DNA of 64,000 bases from JAPORY01 sp965215385 (GCA_965215385.1 OZ244059.1:558001-622000); one strand, 5' to 3'; positions 45,044 through 54,964 are shown, counted from the first letter of the stretch. A program made the numbers and translations. Notes: generated by a model from the sequence alone, not told the origin.

Positions 45044-47131
45044 TTATCCTGCGATCTCGGCAAATTGCGCCACCGCCGTGGTCGCAAATGCCGTATCGTT
45101 AATATGGCAATCGACTTCGATCAGTTTACGATTTGAATCCGACTGAAACTGCCTCCGGATCGTATCAAAGAGCATCGTTCGCGCCCCGGGGTCATCAAAG
45201 GGCTCGCCAACCCTGTCGAGGTCGGAAACACCTTGTAATGGCAACAAAAACCGCACTGGACCCGCCATTTGGTTAAGCCGTTCAGCAATCCATCCGCCCA
45301 CACGTTCATTCTCTTCCGCCGTTGTGCGCATCAGCGTAACCTGAGGATTGTGCTCATAAAGCAGTCGATCTTGGTATTTCTCTGGCACCGTTTCTAGTGC
45401 CCCCCAATTTACCATATCAAGGGCACCGACTGACCCGAGATACGGAGCTTCGGTTCGGATAAATGCACTCAATCGATCCTCAGTTGCCGCCATGACCCCT
45501 CCCATCATCATGTCGCAGATTTCTGTGGTCGAGATGTCCAATGCCCCAGCCAACATTCCGCTGTCGACGAGTTTCTCCATCGACTGTCCGCCCGTACCGG
45601 TTGCATGAAACGTCAAACATTCATAACGATCCGTAAGTTTGGCTATTATTGCCCGAACGGCAGGGGTGGTGACCCCAAACATAGTGAGTCCCACGGCGGG
45701 TTTGTCGGTGGTGATCGGAAACGGATTAGAATTCCCAAATCGGACGGCTCCAGCTATCGCGTCAGCGCCGTTGGCGAAGATCCGCGCTGATATTCGATGA
45801 ATCCCCGCAACGTCGGTTACGGAGTACATCATCATGATGTCGGACGGTCCGACATACTCGCTGACATCGCCAGATGCGACCGTGGAAATCATCATTTTTG
45901 GAAGCCCAATCGGCAGCGTGCGCATGGCTGGGGTCGTGAGTGCCGTACCGCCAGAACCTCCGGCGGCGATTATGCCCCGAATACCGCTGGCTTGTTGTGC
46001 CCAAGCGGTAAACGCCACCGCCATCGCCGCGACTGCCGTTCCGCGATCGTTGGTCATCACCGCCGCTGTTCCTCTTGGGTGGAAAGCCGCTACGTGATGG
46101 GGTGGTATATCTGCCGACGAAACTTTGCCGGATGTCGAAAGATCAACAGTCTTGACGGCAAGACCTTGGCTCACAAGCCGATCGCGCAGGAAAGTGAGTT
46201 CCTCGGCTTTCGTGTCGAATGTTCCGGCGACGATAACGGCACCGCCGAGTGCAACCGACGGACGTTCAGCTGCCGGTGCCACCGTACTCTCTTTCTCCCA
46301 TCCATCGCGAGACCAACGCGGCGGCGGTGTATAGTCATTCTGAGGGGGCGGGAGTTCCTTTGGCAATTCTTCAAGCGGAATAGCGTCGCCGGGCGACGAC
46401 TGTAACTCGAAACCGTCGTGCGCGTGCACCCCTACGCCCAAGAGTTGTTCCTGCAAGTCGCGATCAGACGACAATTGCGCCGCCGGCAAGATAGTCGAGA
46501 TCCGACCGTTGACCATGATCGACACATCTTCGGCGACAGATGTCGCAACCGGCAGATTTTGCTCAACGAGAAGCACGGATACTTCGCCGGTGCTGCTGAT
46601 TTTCTGCAAGAGTTCGATAACTTGCTGGACGATGACCGGCGCCAAACCCTCGGTCGGCTCATCCATAATCAGGAGGCGTGGGCCCGGAAGAAGTGCCCGC
46701 GCAATGGCCAGCATCTGCTGTTCACCGCCCGAAAGTTGTGCCCCACTATTCGTATTTCGTTCGGCTAGTCGGGGAAAAGTGTCGTAGATCCGTTCAACAC
46801 TCCACGGACTTTGCTTGACGGCACACATGCGCAGATGTTCATCCACTGACAGAGAGGGCCACAATCTACGTCCTTGTGGCGTGTAACCGATCCCGAGGGA
46901 AGCGATCTTATTCGTGGACAGTCCCGTGATGTCGGTCCCCGTAAAGCGAATGCTGCCAGCCGTCACCGGAACCAACCCCATGATTGCGTTACAAAGCGTC
47001 GTTTTTCCCATGCCATTGCGACCTAGGACTGCATGGATACCGTCCCCGAATGATATATCGACACCTTGCAGTGCATGGGAGGCACCATAGTAAACGTGAA
47101 GACCACGTACGGATAGAATCTCGTCAACCAT
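45044..47131 (-). CDS. LivF-type ABC ATPase fused to a Tm-1-like (UPF0261) domain
   Basis: The 695-residue protein (start MVDEILSVRG, ATG 47131, overlapping livG by eight bases) has residues 1-235 as a branched-chain-type ATPase: GRNGMGKTT, LSGGEQQML, LLIMDEPTEGLAP. A Pro-rich linker (PKELPPPQNDYTPPPR) leads into a UPF0261/Tm-1-like domain (about 290-690) with VAGTFDTKAEEL, IIAAGGSGGTALTTPAMR, MMYSVTDVAG and TFHATGTGGQSMEKLV. The plant relative Tm-1 binds a viral helicase; the bacterial role is unknown. The fusion links ATP-driven import to an unknown catalytic step. An unusual but not unique architecture. Confidence 0.9.
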   Translation of the reverse strand: MVDEILSVRGLHVYYGASHALQGVDISFGDGIHAVLGRNGMGKTTLCNAIMGLVPVTAGSIRFTGTDITGLSTNKIASLGIGYTPQGRRLWPSLSVDEHLRMCAVKQSPWSVERIYDTFPRLAERNTNSGAQLSGGEQQMLAIARALLPGPRLLIMDEPTEGLAPVIVQQVIELLQKISSTGEVSVLLVEQNLPVATSVAEDVSIMVNGRISTILPAAQLSSDRDLQEQLLGVGVHAHDGFELQSSPGDAIPLEELPKELPPPQNDYTPPPRWSRDGWEKESTVAPAAERPSVALGGAVIVAGTFDTKAEELTFLRDRLVSQGLAVKTVDLSTSGKVSSADIPPHHVAAFHPRGTAAVMTNDRGTAVAAMAVAFTAWAQQASGIRGIIAAGGSGGTALTTPAMRTLPIGLPKMMISTVASGDVSEYVGPSDIMMMYSVTDVAGIHRISARIFANGADAIAGAVRFGNSNPFPITTDKPAVGLTMFGVTTPAVRAIIAKLTDRYECLTFHATGTGGQSMEKLVDSGMLAGALDISTTEICDMMMGGVMAATEDRLSAFIRTEAPYLGSVGALDMVNWGALETVPEKYQDRLLYEHNPQVTLMRTTAEENERVGGWIAERLNQMAGPVRFLLPLQGVSDLDRVGEPFDDPGARTMLFDTIRRQFQSDSNRKLIEVDCHINDTAFATTAVAQFAEIAG

Positions 47132-47909
47132 GGCCACTACCGAGATACAGTTCTTGGATCTCTGGATCGTTTTCGATCTCGGACGGCGTGCCTTCCTTGA
47201 TGATGCGACCATTGTGCATCATAGCGACTGAGACAGCGACGCGAAGTGCCACATCCATGTCATGCTCAATAATCACGTAGCCGATATGCGACGGCAAAGC
47301 GTCAAGAATCTCTATGAGATCCTTGCGCTCTGAAGGCGAAAGACCCGCAGCAGGTTCGTCAAAAAGAATAAAACGTGGTGCACCAGCCAGCGACATACCA
47401 ATTTCCAACTGGCGCTGCTGACCGTGGCTTAACGTGCCCACAATATCGTCCAATCTATCTTCGAGATAAACCGCCTTCGCCAAAATTTCCGCCATTTCGA
47501 CATCCGAGTCAGACGAACTCGCTCGCCTTAAGGATCCACGACGGGGAGAGATGCCACGACACGCAATAAAGAGGTTATCGCGGACACTAAGTGTCGAAAA
47601 GAGAAGTGAAATTTGGTAAGTTCGACGCAACCCGCGCCGGATTCGCTCGTGCGTTGGTAAGGTGGTCACGTCCTCGCCATAAAAGCGAATACGGCCCGTG
47701 GTGACCGGAAAATCTCCCGTCACGGAATTAAATAACGTTGTTTTCCCGGCACCGTTGGAGCCAAGGATCGCTCGACGCTCTCCCGCCTTTATCGCGAGAT
47801 TAATATCAGCCAAAGCGACCAGAGCACCAAAATGGCGGTTGACCGCTTCGAGTTCAAGGGCATACTGCCCTGCCGACTGGAGCCGCGAGAGAGCGTCGGT
47901 GCGGTCCAA
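47124..47909 (-). CDS. LivG-type ABC ATP-binding protein
   Basis: The 261-residue ATPase has GSNGAGKTT, the LivG-type insertion RRGLRRTYQISLLFSTLSVRDN, signature LSHGQQRQLE and Walker B FILFDEPAAGLSP. It pairs with the LivF half encoded next. The start is TTG at 47909, four bases after the binding-protein stop; no strong ribosome site is visible, so coupling to the upstream gene is likely. Confidence 0.9.
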   Translation of the reverse strand: MDRTDALSRLQSAGQYALELEAVNRHFGALVALADINLAIKAGERRAILGSNGAGKTTLFNSVTGDFPVTTGRIRFYGEDVTTLPTHERIRRGLRRTYQISLLFSTLSVRDNLFIACRGISPRRGSLRRASSSDSDVEMAEILAKAVYLEDRLDDIVGTLSHGQQRQLEIGMSLAGAPRFILFDEPAAGLSPSERKDLIEILDALPSHIGYVIIEHDMDVALRVAVSVAMMHNGRIIKEGTPSEIENDPEIQELYLGSGHG

Positions 47910-47912
47910 GAT

Positions 47913-49157
47913 TTACTCGCAGGCCGGGTTCTCTCGGCTTACTGGACCATACTTGAGAAATTCCTCATACGGTAAGCCAAAGGTCTGGCTAACACGCGGG
48001 GTGATCTTGATAGTCGAGTTGAGGAGATTTCCGTCAGGGCCTTCAATGACCTCAGTTAAGAAGATGTCAGCGATGGCGTTCCGCCGCTCATCAAGCGCGA
48101 CCATGCCCGTTGGCGTTTCAAATGAGAGGGACGCAAGGGCGTCGCGGTAAGCATTACCGCCATCAGATAAATTACCGCCAACTTCTTCTAAAGCGAGTAG
48201 AGCCGCTTTGGTATTGACATAATAGCCATGCGCAAAAAGAGACGGTGAGGGGAAGCCATCGGGGAAAGCCGCTTGATAAGCCGCAACAAATTCCGCCCAA
48301 CGCGGATCCTCCCAAGTATCTGAAATTGGGCCTGCCGACGGCGTGCCAATAACAAAATCTCGCGCTCGGCCTTGCGAACCAAGAACCGTTTGGTCCACCG
48401 TGATGGAGCCACCAATAAGGGGGAGATCACCACCCGCCTGCTCGTATTGTGTCAGGAAATTTACGGCATCGGCACCGCCGAGCGCAACATAGATCGCGTC
48501 GACATCGTCAGGAAGTGCGGCAATCACCGAACTGTAGTCCTTGTTACCGATCGGCACATAGAAGCGAGCGTCCTGTGGGGCTTTACCGCCCATCCGGCAA
48601 AACGGTTCAAGAAAACCAAACACTTGCGTGTAGGGAAATGAATAATCTTCGGCGAGAACGGCAACCGTGCGATAGCCTTTTTCCGAATAAACATATTCGC
48701 CCAGGCCGGCCATCCACTGTGCACCTTCCGTCGAAAAGCGGAAGAAGTTCTCAGCCGGTTCACGCAATGTCGTATCTTGCGCTGCCGACACCCCATTGAT
48801 AAACGTCGCATTCGGTTGTGTTTTGGCGTAGTCACGAATAGCTAACCCTTCAGAACCTGACAGCGGTCCAATCACAATTGGCGCACCGTCCTGTTCCACC
48901 AACTTGCGAGTCGCTCGAACGGCACTGTCCGGCGATGCATCGGATGAACCGGAAATTAATGTGATAGTCCGACCGCCCGCTGTGTAGTCAAACTCTTGCA
49001 AGGCTAATGTAACACCGCGCATGCCATCTTCACCGAGGACAGCAAAAGCTCCTTCCAGCACGGCAACTGCACCGAGTTTGAGATCCTCCGCCCAGGCGGA
49101 CGTCAGACTCATGATGGTTGCCAGCACTGAACCAATTAGCAGTCTACACGTTATCAT
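47913..49157 (-). CDS. LivK-type substrate-binding protein
   Basis: The 414-residue protein has a signal peptide (MITCRLLIGSVLATIMSLTSAWA) and a type-I periplasmic fold with LKLGAVAVLEGAFAVLGEDGMRGV, IVIGPLSGSEGLAI and VAVLAEDYSFPYTQVFGF. The ligand is not deducible; it is diverged from amino-acid binders, and the operon suggests an unusual organic compound. The ATG at 49157 has AAGGGAGA upstream and overlaps the permease gene by 14 bases; an upstream in-frame start at 49202 lacks such a site. Confidence 0.88.
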   Translation of the reverse strand: MITCRLLIGSVLATIMSLTSAWAEDLKLGAVAVLEGAFAVLGEDGMRGVTLALQEFDYTAGGRTITLISGSSDASPDSAVRATRKLVEQDGAPIVIGPLSGSEGLAIRDYAKTQPNATFINGVSAAQDTTLREPAENFFRFSTEGAQWMAGLGEYVYSEKGYRTVAVLAEDYSFPYTQVFGFLEPFCRMGGKAPQDARFYVPIGNKDYSSVIAALPDDVDAIYVALGGADAVNFLTQYEQAGGDLPLIGGSITVDQTVLGSQGRARDFVIGTPSAGPISDTWEDPRWAEFVAAYQAAFPDGFPSPSLFAHGYYVNTKAALLALEEVGGNLSDGGNAYRDALASLSFETPTGMVALDERRNAIADIFLTEVIEGPDGNLLNSTIKITPRVSQTFGLPYEEFLKYGPVSRENPACE

Positions 49158-50193
49158 TTGAAAGTCTCCCTTTGATAGAATTGGATTTAATGTCCCGTCC
49201 ACCGCTGTGCGAACCCCTCTTGGTGGCTATGCTTGCCAGCCCGATTTGTGGCTTTAACCTGCCCCACAGCCCGAGCAGGCCATCTGGGGAGAACAGAACA
49301 ATCAGTAAGAAGGCACCCCCAATTACCGCATTAAAGCGCTCGCGGTCAATTAGATCTATGGCAAAATTCTCGAGTAAAACAAACGCTAGGGCACCAAGGA
49401 AGGGTCCGACGGGATGACGCAATCCACCGACGACCGCAATAACCAGAATGTCGATGACGACATCAACACCTATCGTCCCAGGTGAGATCCGACCATTAAA
49501 AAAGACCAGCAGGATGCCCCCCACGCCGGCGACGATACCGGCAAAGGCAAATGCCGCGATTCTGACCGCGGGGACTGAATATCCGAGCGCGGAAGTGCGC
49601 CTTGGATTGTCGCGTGCGGCTTGCAAACTTAATCCAAACGGCGTTCGTACCAGATATAGCGTTGTAAGCACAAAAGCGACAGCGACAATTAGGCAAAGGT
49701 AATAGAACGGGATCGGAGCCCGTAGATCAAGACCCAACGGCTTTGGCGCCTCAATACCCGAATAACCGGTAAACCCATTGAAGATTTCGTAATTTTGACG
49801 AGCGAAGAAGAAAACCGAGACAGCGACCGCTAGCGTGATCATAATCATGTAGATCCCACTGTTGCGAACGGCGATAAGTCCAACTAAGGCACTAAAGAGA
49901 GTGGCCGTCAAAACCGCGACGGGCAGCGTGACCCAGTAGCTCCACCCGAAGCCAAGGACGCCTTGGGTATTGCTGCCGAGGATCGGCACCATGTAGGCTG
50001 CTAATCCAGCTGCCGTCAGTTGAGCAAGACTGACCATACCGCCGTAACCTGCAAGGATCATGAGCGAGAGTGCTATAGTTCCAAGAATTAGACTGTAGGC
50101 ACCGATCTGAACCGTAAAAAAATCATTCGCAGGGAATGGATATAGCACCAACAGTGCCGCCGCGACCCACCAGCTAGGATGCACCTGTCTCAT
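49144..50193 (-). CDS. LivM-type ABC permease
   Basis: The 349-residue permease has eight to ten helices and LivM landmarks GYGGMVSLAQLTAAGLAAY, AARDNPRRTSALGY and GILLVFFNGRISPGTIG. A charged C-terminal tail follows the last helix. The start is the ATG at 50193, overlapping the previous stop as TGATG; an in-frame TTG one codon earlier is less likely. Confidence 0.9.
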   Translation of the reverse strand: MRQVHPSWWVAAALLVLYPFPANDFFTVQIGAYSLILGTIALSLMILAGYGGMVSLAQLTAAGLAAYMVPILGSNTQGVLGFGWSYWVTLPVAVLTATLFSALVGLIAVRNSGIYMIMITLAVAVSVFFFARQNYEIFNGFTGYSGIEAPKPLGLDLRAPIPFYYLCLIVAVAFVLTTLYLVRTPFGLSLQAARDNPRRTSALGYSVPAVRIAAFAFAGIVAGVGGILLVFFNGRISPGTIGVDVVIDILVIAVVGGLRHPVGPFLGALAFVLLENFAIDLIDRERFNAVIGGAFLLIVLFSPDGLLGLWGRLKPQIGLASIATKRGSHSGGRDIKSNSIKGRLSNDNV

Positions 50194-51197
50194 CAACGCC
50201 CCAAGATCCCCTGTGGGCGGATCGCAAGTGCCGCGATCATAATGACAAAGGTCAAAACCACCCCATAGGTCGGAAAGTAGGCAAGACCGAATTGTTCAGC
50301 TAGGCCGATCAGAAGGGCCCCAATCGCCGCCCCCGTTATCGACCCCATGCCGCCGACGATCACAACGACCAAGGAGGCGAGCAGATATCGGATATCTTCA
50401 CCCGGGGCGATGGAGAGAGCAGTTCCACCAATTACCCCCGCCATGCCTGCAAGTCCGGCACCGATAGCAAAAACAAAGACGAAGATGCGATCGACGTTTA
50501 TGCCAGTAGCTGCCAACATGTTGCGATCATCGACTCCAGCCCGAATCATCATGCCGATTTTGGTCTTGTTCAAAAACAGCCATAGTGCGACGCCAACCGC
50601 GACCGCAACCATCAACACAAATAGGCGGTAGAAGGGATATTTGATGTATACCGCTTCTCCCGACGAGCGAAGAGCGGAAACGATAGGAAGTTCAACAGTA
50701 CCAAACAGCACTTCCGGCGGTGCAAACTGATATGTCGTCCCGCCCCAACTTGCCAGCATGAGATCGGCAGCGATGATTGAGATTCCAATGGTAAGCAGGG
50801 TCTGGCGCAGATCGTCACCCTGCATGCGACGGAATACTGTGACTTGCAAGGCTGCCCCGATCAACGCCAATGCCATGAAAGCGGCCGCCGCTCCCAAAAT
50901 CCAATTGCCGGAAGTCTCAGCAATTTCGTAACCAATATATCCTCCCAATAGATACATTGATCCATGCGCCAAATTGACGTTACGCATCAAGCCAAAAATC
51001 AGCGTGAAGCCACTTGCGACGAGGAAATAAAGCCCACCCAAAGTCAGGCCATTTAGGAGCGTATTAACAAAAGTCTTTTTGCGACCGAGCGTATCAACGA
51101 GCCAATCGGGCCAAATCGCAACAATCAGCCAAATCAGAACAAGTACCGCACTGCCGACTAGAGCAGTTCGCCAAGGATGCCGCTGCCAAATTAGCAT
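50193..51197 (-). CDS. LivH-type ABC permease
   Basis: The 334-residue permease has about eight helices, the LivH signature LNGLTLGGLYFLVASGFTLIFGLMRNVNLAHGS, and IRAGVDDRNMLAATGINV. A roughly 25-residue hydrophobic N-terminus precedes the core. It is the first gene of the operon with the tightly spaced LivM, binding protein, LivG and LivF-Tm-1 fusion. No strong ribosome site is seen before the ATG; the upstream region is about 1 kb without a gene. Confidence 0.9.
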   Translation of the reverse strand: MLIWQRHPWRTALVGSAVLVLIWLIVAIWPDWLVDTLGRKKTFVNTLLNGLTLGGLYFLVASGFTLIFGLMRNVNLAHGSMYLLGGYIGYEIAETSGNWILGAAAAFMALALIGAALQVTVFRRMQGDDLRQTLLTIGISIIAADLMLASWGGTTYQFAPPEVLFGTVELPIVSALRSSGEAVYIKYPFYRLFVLMVAVAVGVALWLFLNKTKIGMMIRAGVDDRNMLAATGINVDRIFVFVFAIGAGLAGMAGVIGGTALSIAPGEDIRYLLASLVVVIVGGMGSITGAAIGALLIGLAEQFGLAYFPTYGVVLTFVIMIAALAIRPQGILGR

Positions 51198-52195
51198 CGG
51201 TTTATACAGCCCCGTTGAATGGGAGTGGTCGATCGTTTTCTTGGGTTAGAGACTTCAAGTTCGCTACTATCGCGCTCACCAATTTTTGGAACAAACCGCG
51301 GACGTCACACCGCCTCCAGCTACCCGCACGACGATTCGGTCGGAGTGCCAACCTTTTGGTAACATTGACGATCCATTTGCCGCTATCCAACCGACACAGT
51401 ACCTGCGGTGCGAAGTCGCGAGCGATTTTGAACAATTCCCATCGCCGGCGGAGCGAGGGCATAACGTTACTATTCAAGGTCAAAAACATGCGCGATTGCT
51501 TTGCCAAGAGAAGAAAATTTTTGGTCCGACCTGTCCCAGTGATAAATCTAAATCCAGCCGATAATGTAGGGCCAAAATAATCTTGTAGGATTGTTGGTGC
51601 ATAACGAACCACCGGTTTTTGGCGAACACTTTCGATGCTGGACTATTCTATTAACATCTTCAAGAGCACCATGGCAGTCGTCAGGGCGGACCGAAAAACA
51701 CACCCATCCAGAAACATCCCGATTATGGAAAATGGCTTGCGGCGATTGCCGCAAGCGCGTTCGCGGAGTCAAGGTTAGCCATTGCCGCCCCTTACAACTA
51801 CCTTGAACGCCGGCGATGGTCAACAAATCTGTTGCGGCCGCACTACTTGTAACTCACTGAGTTGACCCTTTGCACTGTAGACATACCTTCCGCGCATGAA
51901 ACGGTGGAGAACGTCGGCGAGGAATTTGAAAATGGCCGCGCGGCCGATGACGCCGTTGCGTTTCGCTCGCAGCAGTGCTGGCCAGGAGCGAACTCCCGAA
52001 GGATTTTTGAACCCGAAGCAACTCGCGCCGTGAAGCGGACTTATTCACGCTATCCTTCTTAAGGTTTCCCGAGATTAAGGGCTTACTTTGCCTCACCCGA
52101 GCTGCATCTAGCAGCGGAAGCGGGCAAAGTGGACTTCGTTCAACAGCACGCATTTTGGGCTGTGATGCAAGGCTTGCTGCCACAAAGTCAACCAT
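51198..52195. other. Gene-free region with a thiolase vestige and a hairpin
   Basis: Open frames on either strand near 51202-51612 match no family. A perfect hairpin, GCTTGCGGC and GCCGCAAGC with a four-base loop, is at 51735-51756, without a T tract. A thiolase fragment lies at 51886-52035. The left end should carry the promoter for the transporter/Tm-1 operon. Confidence 0.45.
51886..52035 (+). pseudogene. Thiolase fragment related to the paa-linked thiolase
   Basis: About 45 codons read HETVENVGEEF, DDAVAFRSQQCW, and RRIFEPEAT. They align with ETAENVADAF, QDAFALRSQQRW and KGIFEPEIT of the intact thiolase at 58569-59771 (residues about 160-205), with roughly 40 percent of positions shared. 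Neither end continues as thiolase. It is an old, isolated remnant, not a recent copy of the intact gene. Confidence 0.7.
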
Positions 52196-53209
52196 TTATC
52201 GTTGCGAGTTGCGAAGCTTGAACAACAACAAGAATACAAAGATGGAGCCGACCGATGTGGTGATAATCCCTACGGGTAGTTCTTGTGGCGCCAGGACAAG
52301 CCGACAGAGCATATCGGATACAGTGAGCAACACCGCACCTAGAATAGCTGCCGTTGGCAAGAGTTGACGGTGCAGTGACCCCACAAGACCTCGTGCGAGA
52401 TGAGGTACCATCAAGCCAACAAATCCAATCACGCCCGTAACCGATACAAATGTTGCGGTGGCCAACGCCGCCACGAAAAACATGCTGAAGCGAAAACGCT
52501 GTACCGGCACCCCGAGGGTCGACGCCGTTAGGTCGCCAGTCAATAGCGCATCGAGCCATCGGCTGCGGTAAACCGAATAGCATAAAATCAGCACCAATCC
52601 GAAAGAGATTAGTGGGAAGGTTTCCCAGCGTGCCAAACCAAGTCCGCCCAGCATCCAGAAAATCACCGAATGTGCCGCACGGCTGTCACCGGCGAAAATC
52701 AGATAATTGGTAATCGCGGCAAATAGAAATGAGACCGCCAACCCGGCGAGGATCAACTTTTCTGGGGAACTCGTGCGCAGATAATGAACCAGTGCCAACA
52801 CAATGCCAGAAGCCACCAGTCCACCGCAAAATGCCGCCAGTGGCAGAGTCCAAATTCCAAGGATGTCGCCCGTGACGGTAATAACAAAGACAGCACCCGC
52901 GGCGGCACCCGAAGATAGCCCAAATAAGAAAGGGTCGGCGAGGTCGTTACGGGTCGTTGTTTGCAAGACGACGCCAACAATGCCCAAACCAGCACCAATC
53001 ATGGCGGCAAAAAGTGCGCGTGGTAAACGCAAGTCAACCACAATCCGATGGATGGGTGAGATTTCGCCCTCAACAAAACCACTGCTGAGAGCGACGGCCG
53101 CAATAATGTCAGAAAGCGCTATCCGGGTCGTGCCGTAGAATATTGATGCTATCAGAGAAACAACGAGAATCGCCGTGCCGAGCAAATTTGCCAAACCTAA
53201 ACGAAGCAA
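52196..53209 (-). CDS. FecCD/BtuC-type ABC permease
   Basis: The 337-residue permease has about ten helices and the family motifs LRLPRALFAAMIGAGLGIVGVVLQ, FLFGLSSGAAAGA and GVIGFVGLMVPHLARGLVGS. It imports iron-siderophore, cobalamin, heme or metallophore complexes. It follows the binding-protein gene by one base. The start is TTG at 53209, just after the TAA of that gene. Ligand is open; see the Zur-like sites upstream of the operon. Confidence 0.9.
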   Translation of the reverse strand: MLRLGLANLLGTAILVVSLIASIFYGTTRIALSDIIAAVALSSGFVEGEISPIHRIVVDLRLPRALFAAMIGAGLGIVGVVLQTTTRNDLADPFLFGLSSGAAAGAVFVITVTGDILGIWTLPLAAFCGGLVASGIVLALVHYLRTSSPEKLILAGLAVSFLFAAITNYLIFAGDSRAAHSVIFWMLGGLGLARWETFPLISFGLVLILCYSVYRSRWLDALLTGDLTASTLGVPVQRFRFSMFFVAALATATFVSVTGVIGFVGLMVPHLARGLVGSLHRQLLPTAAILGAVLLTVSDMLCRLVLAPQELPVGIITTSVGSIFVFLLLFKLRNSQR

Positions 53210-53210
53210 G

Positions 53211-54161
53211 TTAGTTCAACTCTGGGTGCATGGCCTGCGCCAATTTTGCTATCGCCTGAATATTAGCCGGGCCAGGCGTTAACTCTTCATATCGCAAGCC
53301 AATCCAACGCTCGTTAATGACGGCGTCGGTCTGGGACATAACCGGATGTTCTTGTAAGAATTTGAAGGTATCACGGGCACCATTTCCGGTTTGATAATCC
53401 AGTAGGACGAGAAACTCGGGATTGGCCGCGGCTACGGCTTCCCACGATGTACGGCCCCAGCTTGTGTCAAGATCATGGGTAATATTCATCCCTCCCGCAG
53501 CTGAAATCATCGCGTCGGGAATAGCGAACTTACCAGCGGTGAATGGCGCATCAGCCGGACCATCCAACAAAAAGACGTCGAGCCGACCAAGGTTGGCGGT
53601 CTGACGTTCTATTGCCGCGAGTTCAGCTTTCCAGCCCGAAACAAGCGTCGCCGCTCTATCTTCAACCTGCATGACTTTACCAAGCCGAAGTATATCGTCG
53701 AACAAGAGAGCCATGCTTGCGACCGGGCGATCCTTATCAAGATGGACACAACTTTCGGTTAAGATCATCGTCTTGATTCCGAAGGGCGCAAGCGTATCGG
53801 GTGTGATATCACCACCCGGGCGCATTCCGTAATACCATCCGGCGAAGAACATGTCAGGATCTACCGAAATCAGATTCTCTATGGTGGGATACTTTGGAGC
53901 GAGTTCCGGAATATCTCCACGAAGCTGATCAAACTCAGGACTGGTTTTGTACCAACCCGTGATCCCGGTGAGACCGACAATCCTGTCCTGTAGATTGAGT
54001 GCGAAGGCCATATCAGTCATATTCATGTCGTGTATGACAATTCTTTCGGGCGGACTGTCGAAAACGAGGGGTTCGCCACAATTGTCAACCGTGAGGCGTT
54101 CGGCAATAGCACTGTTAGCAAAGACTACCATTGCGATGACGACAAATGTTTTTTGTATCAT
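53211..54161 (-). CDS. BtuF/FecB-type substrate-binding protein
   Basis: The 316-residue protein has a signal peptide (MIQKTFVVIAMVVFANSAIA) and a type-III binding fold: PERIVIHDMNMTDMAFAL, VGLTGITGWYK, VDPDMFFAGWYYG, LIDEFLVLLDYQ-type C-terminal lobe, and GLRYEELTPGPANIQAIAKLAQ at the end. The start overlaps the ATPase stop as ATGA. The WYYGMRPGGD and GITGWYK loops may form the ligand pocket. It is not clearly BtuF (cobalamin). Confidence 0.87.
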   Translation of the reverse strand: MIQKTFVVIAMVVFANSAIAERLTVDNCGEPLVFDSPPERIVIHDMNMTDMAFALNLQDRIVGLTGITGWYKTSPEFDQLRGDIPELAPKYPTIENLISVDPDMFFAGWYYGMRPGGDITPDTLAPFGIKTMILTESCVHLDKDRPVASMALLFDDILRLGKVMQVEDRAATLVSGWKAELAAIERQTANLGRLDVFLLDGPADAPFTAGKFAIPDAMISAAGGMNITHDLDTSWGRTSWEAVAAANPEFLVLLDYQTGNGARDTFKFLQEHPVMSQTDAVINERWIGLRYEELTPGPANIQAIAKLAQAMHPELN

Positions 54162-54964
54162 TTAGTGTTTCCTTGAATTCGTGGGTTTACTTTTCGGATA
54201 TCTAACGCGGGGATGAGGCGTCCTTGATGCGAGAAATGCAGGTAGGTGACACCAAAAATATCCTGTACGCGTTCGGAAGTTAGAATTTCGTTGACTGCAC
54301 CAAACCCGACGAGGCGAGCATTCTTCATCAAAGCGACCTGGCTGGCAAATTCGGGAATCATTACTAAGTCGTGGACAATCATGACCACAGTCACGCCCAG
54401 TTCAGCAATCAATGAAAGCATGCGAACCTTGGCGTCGGGATCAAGGTGATTAGTGGGTTCGTCAAGAAACAAGAGGGTTGGATTTTGCGCCAACGCTCTC
54501 GCAATATGGGCTCGCTGACGTTCGCCACCCGACAGGACTGCCATCCTTTTTTCAGCTAAACTCGTGAGGTCGGTGATGTGCAGAACGCGCTCAATATCTT
54601 CCGCCTGCGAACTACTTGACTGATCGGCGTGAAGCGGGATTTGCCCTAATGCCACATAGTCGCGGAGAGTAAGCCGTCCGTCAGGTTGCTCTTGTTGACC
54701 AACGACCGCGATCAGGCGCGCCCGTTCCGTTGCAGAAAACTGTCTCAGATCACGGCCTTTGATCATCACTGTACCGCGTGTCGGGGTTTCGCAACCACTC
54801 AAGAGCCGCAATAGCGTGGTCTTTCCCGCCCCGTTTGGACCCGCAATCGCCAGCGTACTTCCTTCAAGGACCCGCAAGGACACATCTTGAAGCAGGACAA
54901 CGCCATTTTCTGCACGGTATTGCAGGTCCTGGGCGACGAGAAACGATTGAGTTGCGGTTTGCAT
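54158..54964 (-). CDS. FecE/BtuD-type ABC ATP-binding protein
   Basis: The 268-residue ATPase has GPNGAGKTTLLRLLSG, VVGQQEQPDGRLTLRDYVALG, signature LSGGERQRAHIA, Walker B LLFLDEPTNHLD and VIMIVHD-type H-loop (VVMIVHDLVMI). First gene of the operon ATPase, binding protein, permease. The ATG at 54964 has no strong ribosome site. The 5' region contains two degenerate Zur-like sites, which would make this a zinc- or metallophore-linked uptake system. Confidence 0.9.
   Translation of the reverse strand: MQTATQSFLVAQDLQYRAENGVVLLQDVSLRVLEGSTLAIAGPNGAGKTTLLRLLSGCETPTRGTVMIKGRDLRQFSATERARLIAVVGQQEQPDGRLTLRDYVALGQIPLHADQSSSSQAEDIERVLHITDLTSLAEKRMAVLSGGERQRAHIARALAQNPTLLFLDEPTNHLDPDAKVRMLSLIAELGVTVVMIVHDLVMIPEFASQVALMKNARLVGFGAVNEILTSERVQDIFGVTYLHFSHQGRLIPALDIRKVNPRIQGNTK

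Noticed and set aside
51202..51612. Overlapping open frames on both strands upstream of the LivH gene
   Set aside because: No family features on either strand; composition looks non-coding.
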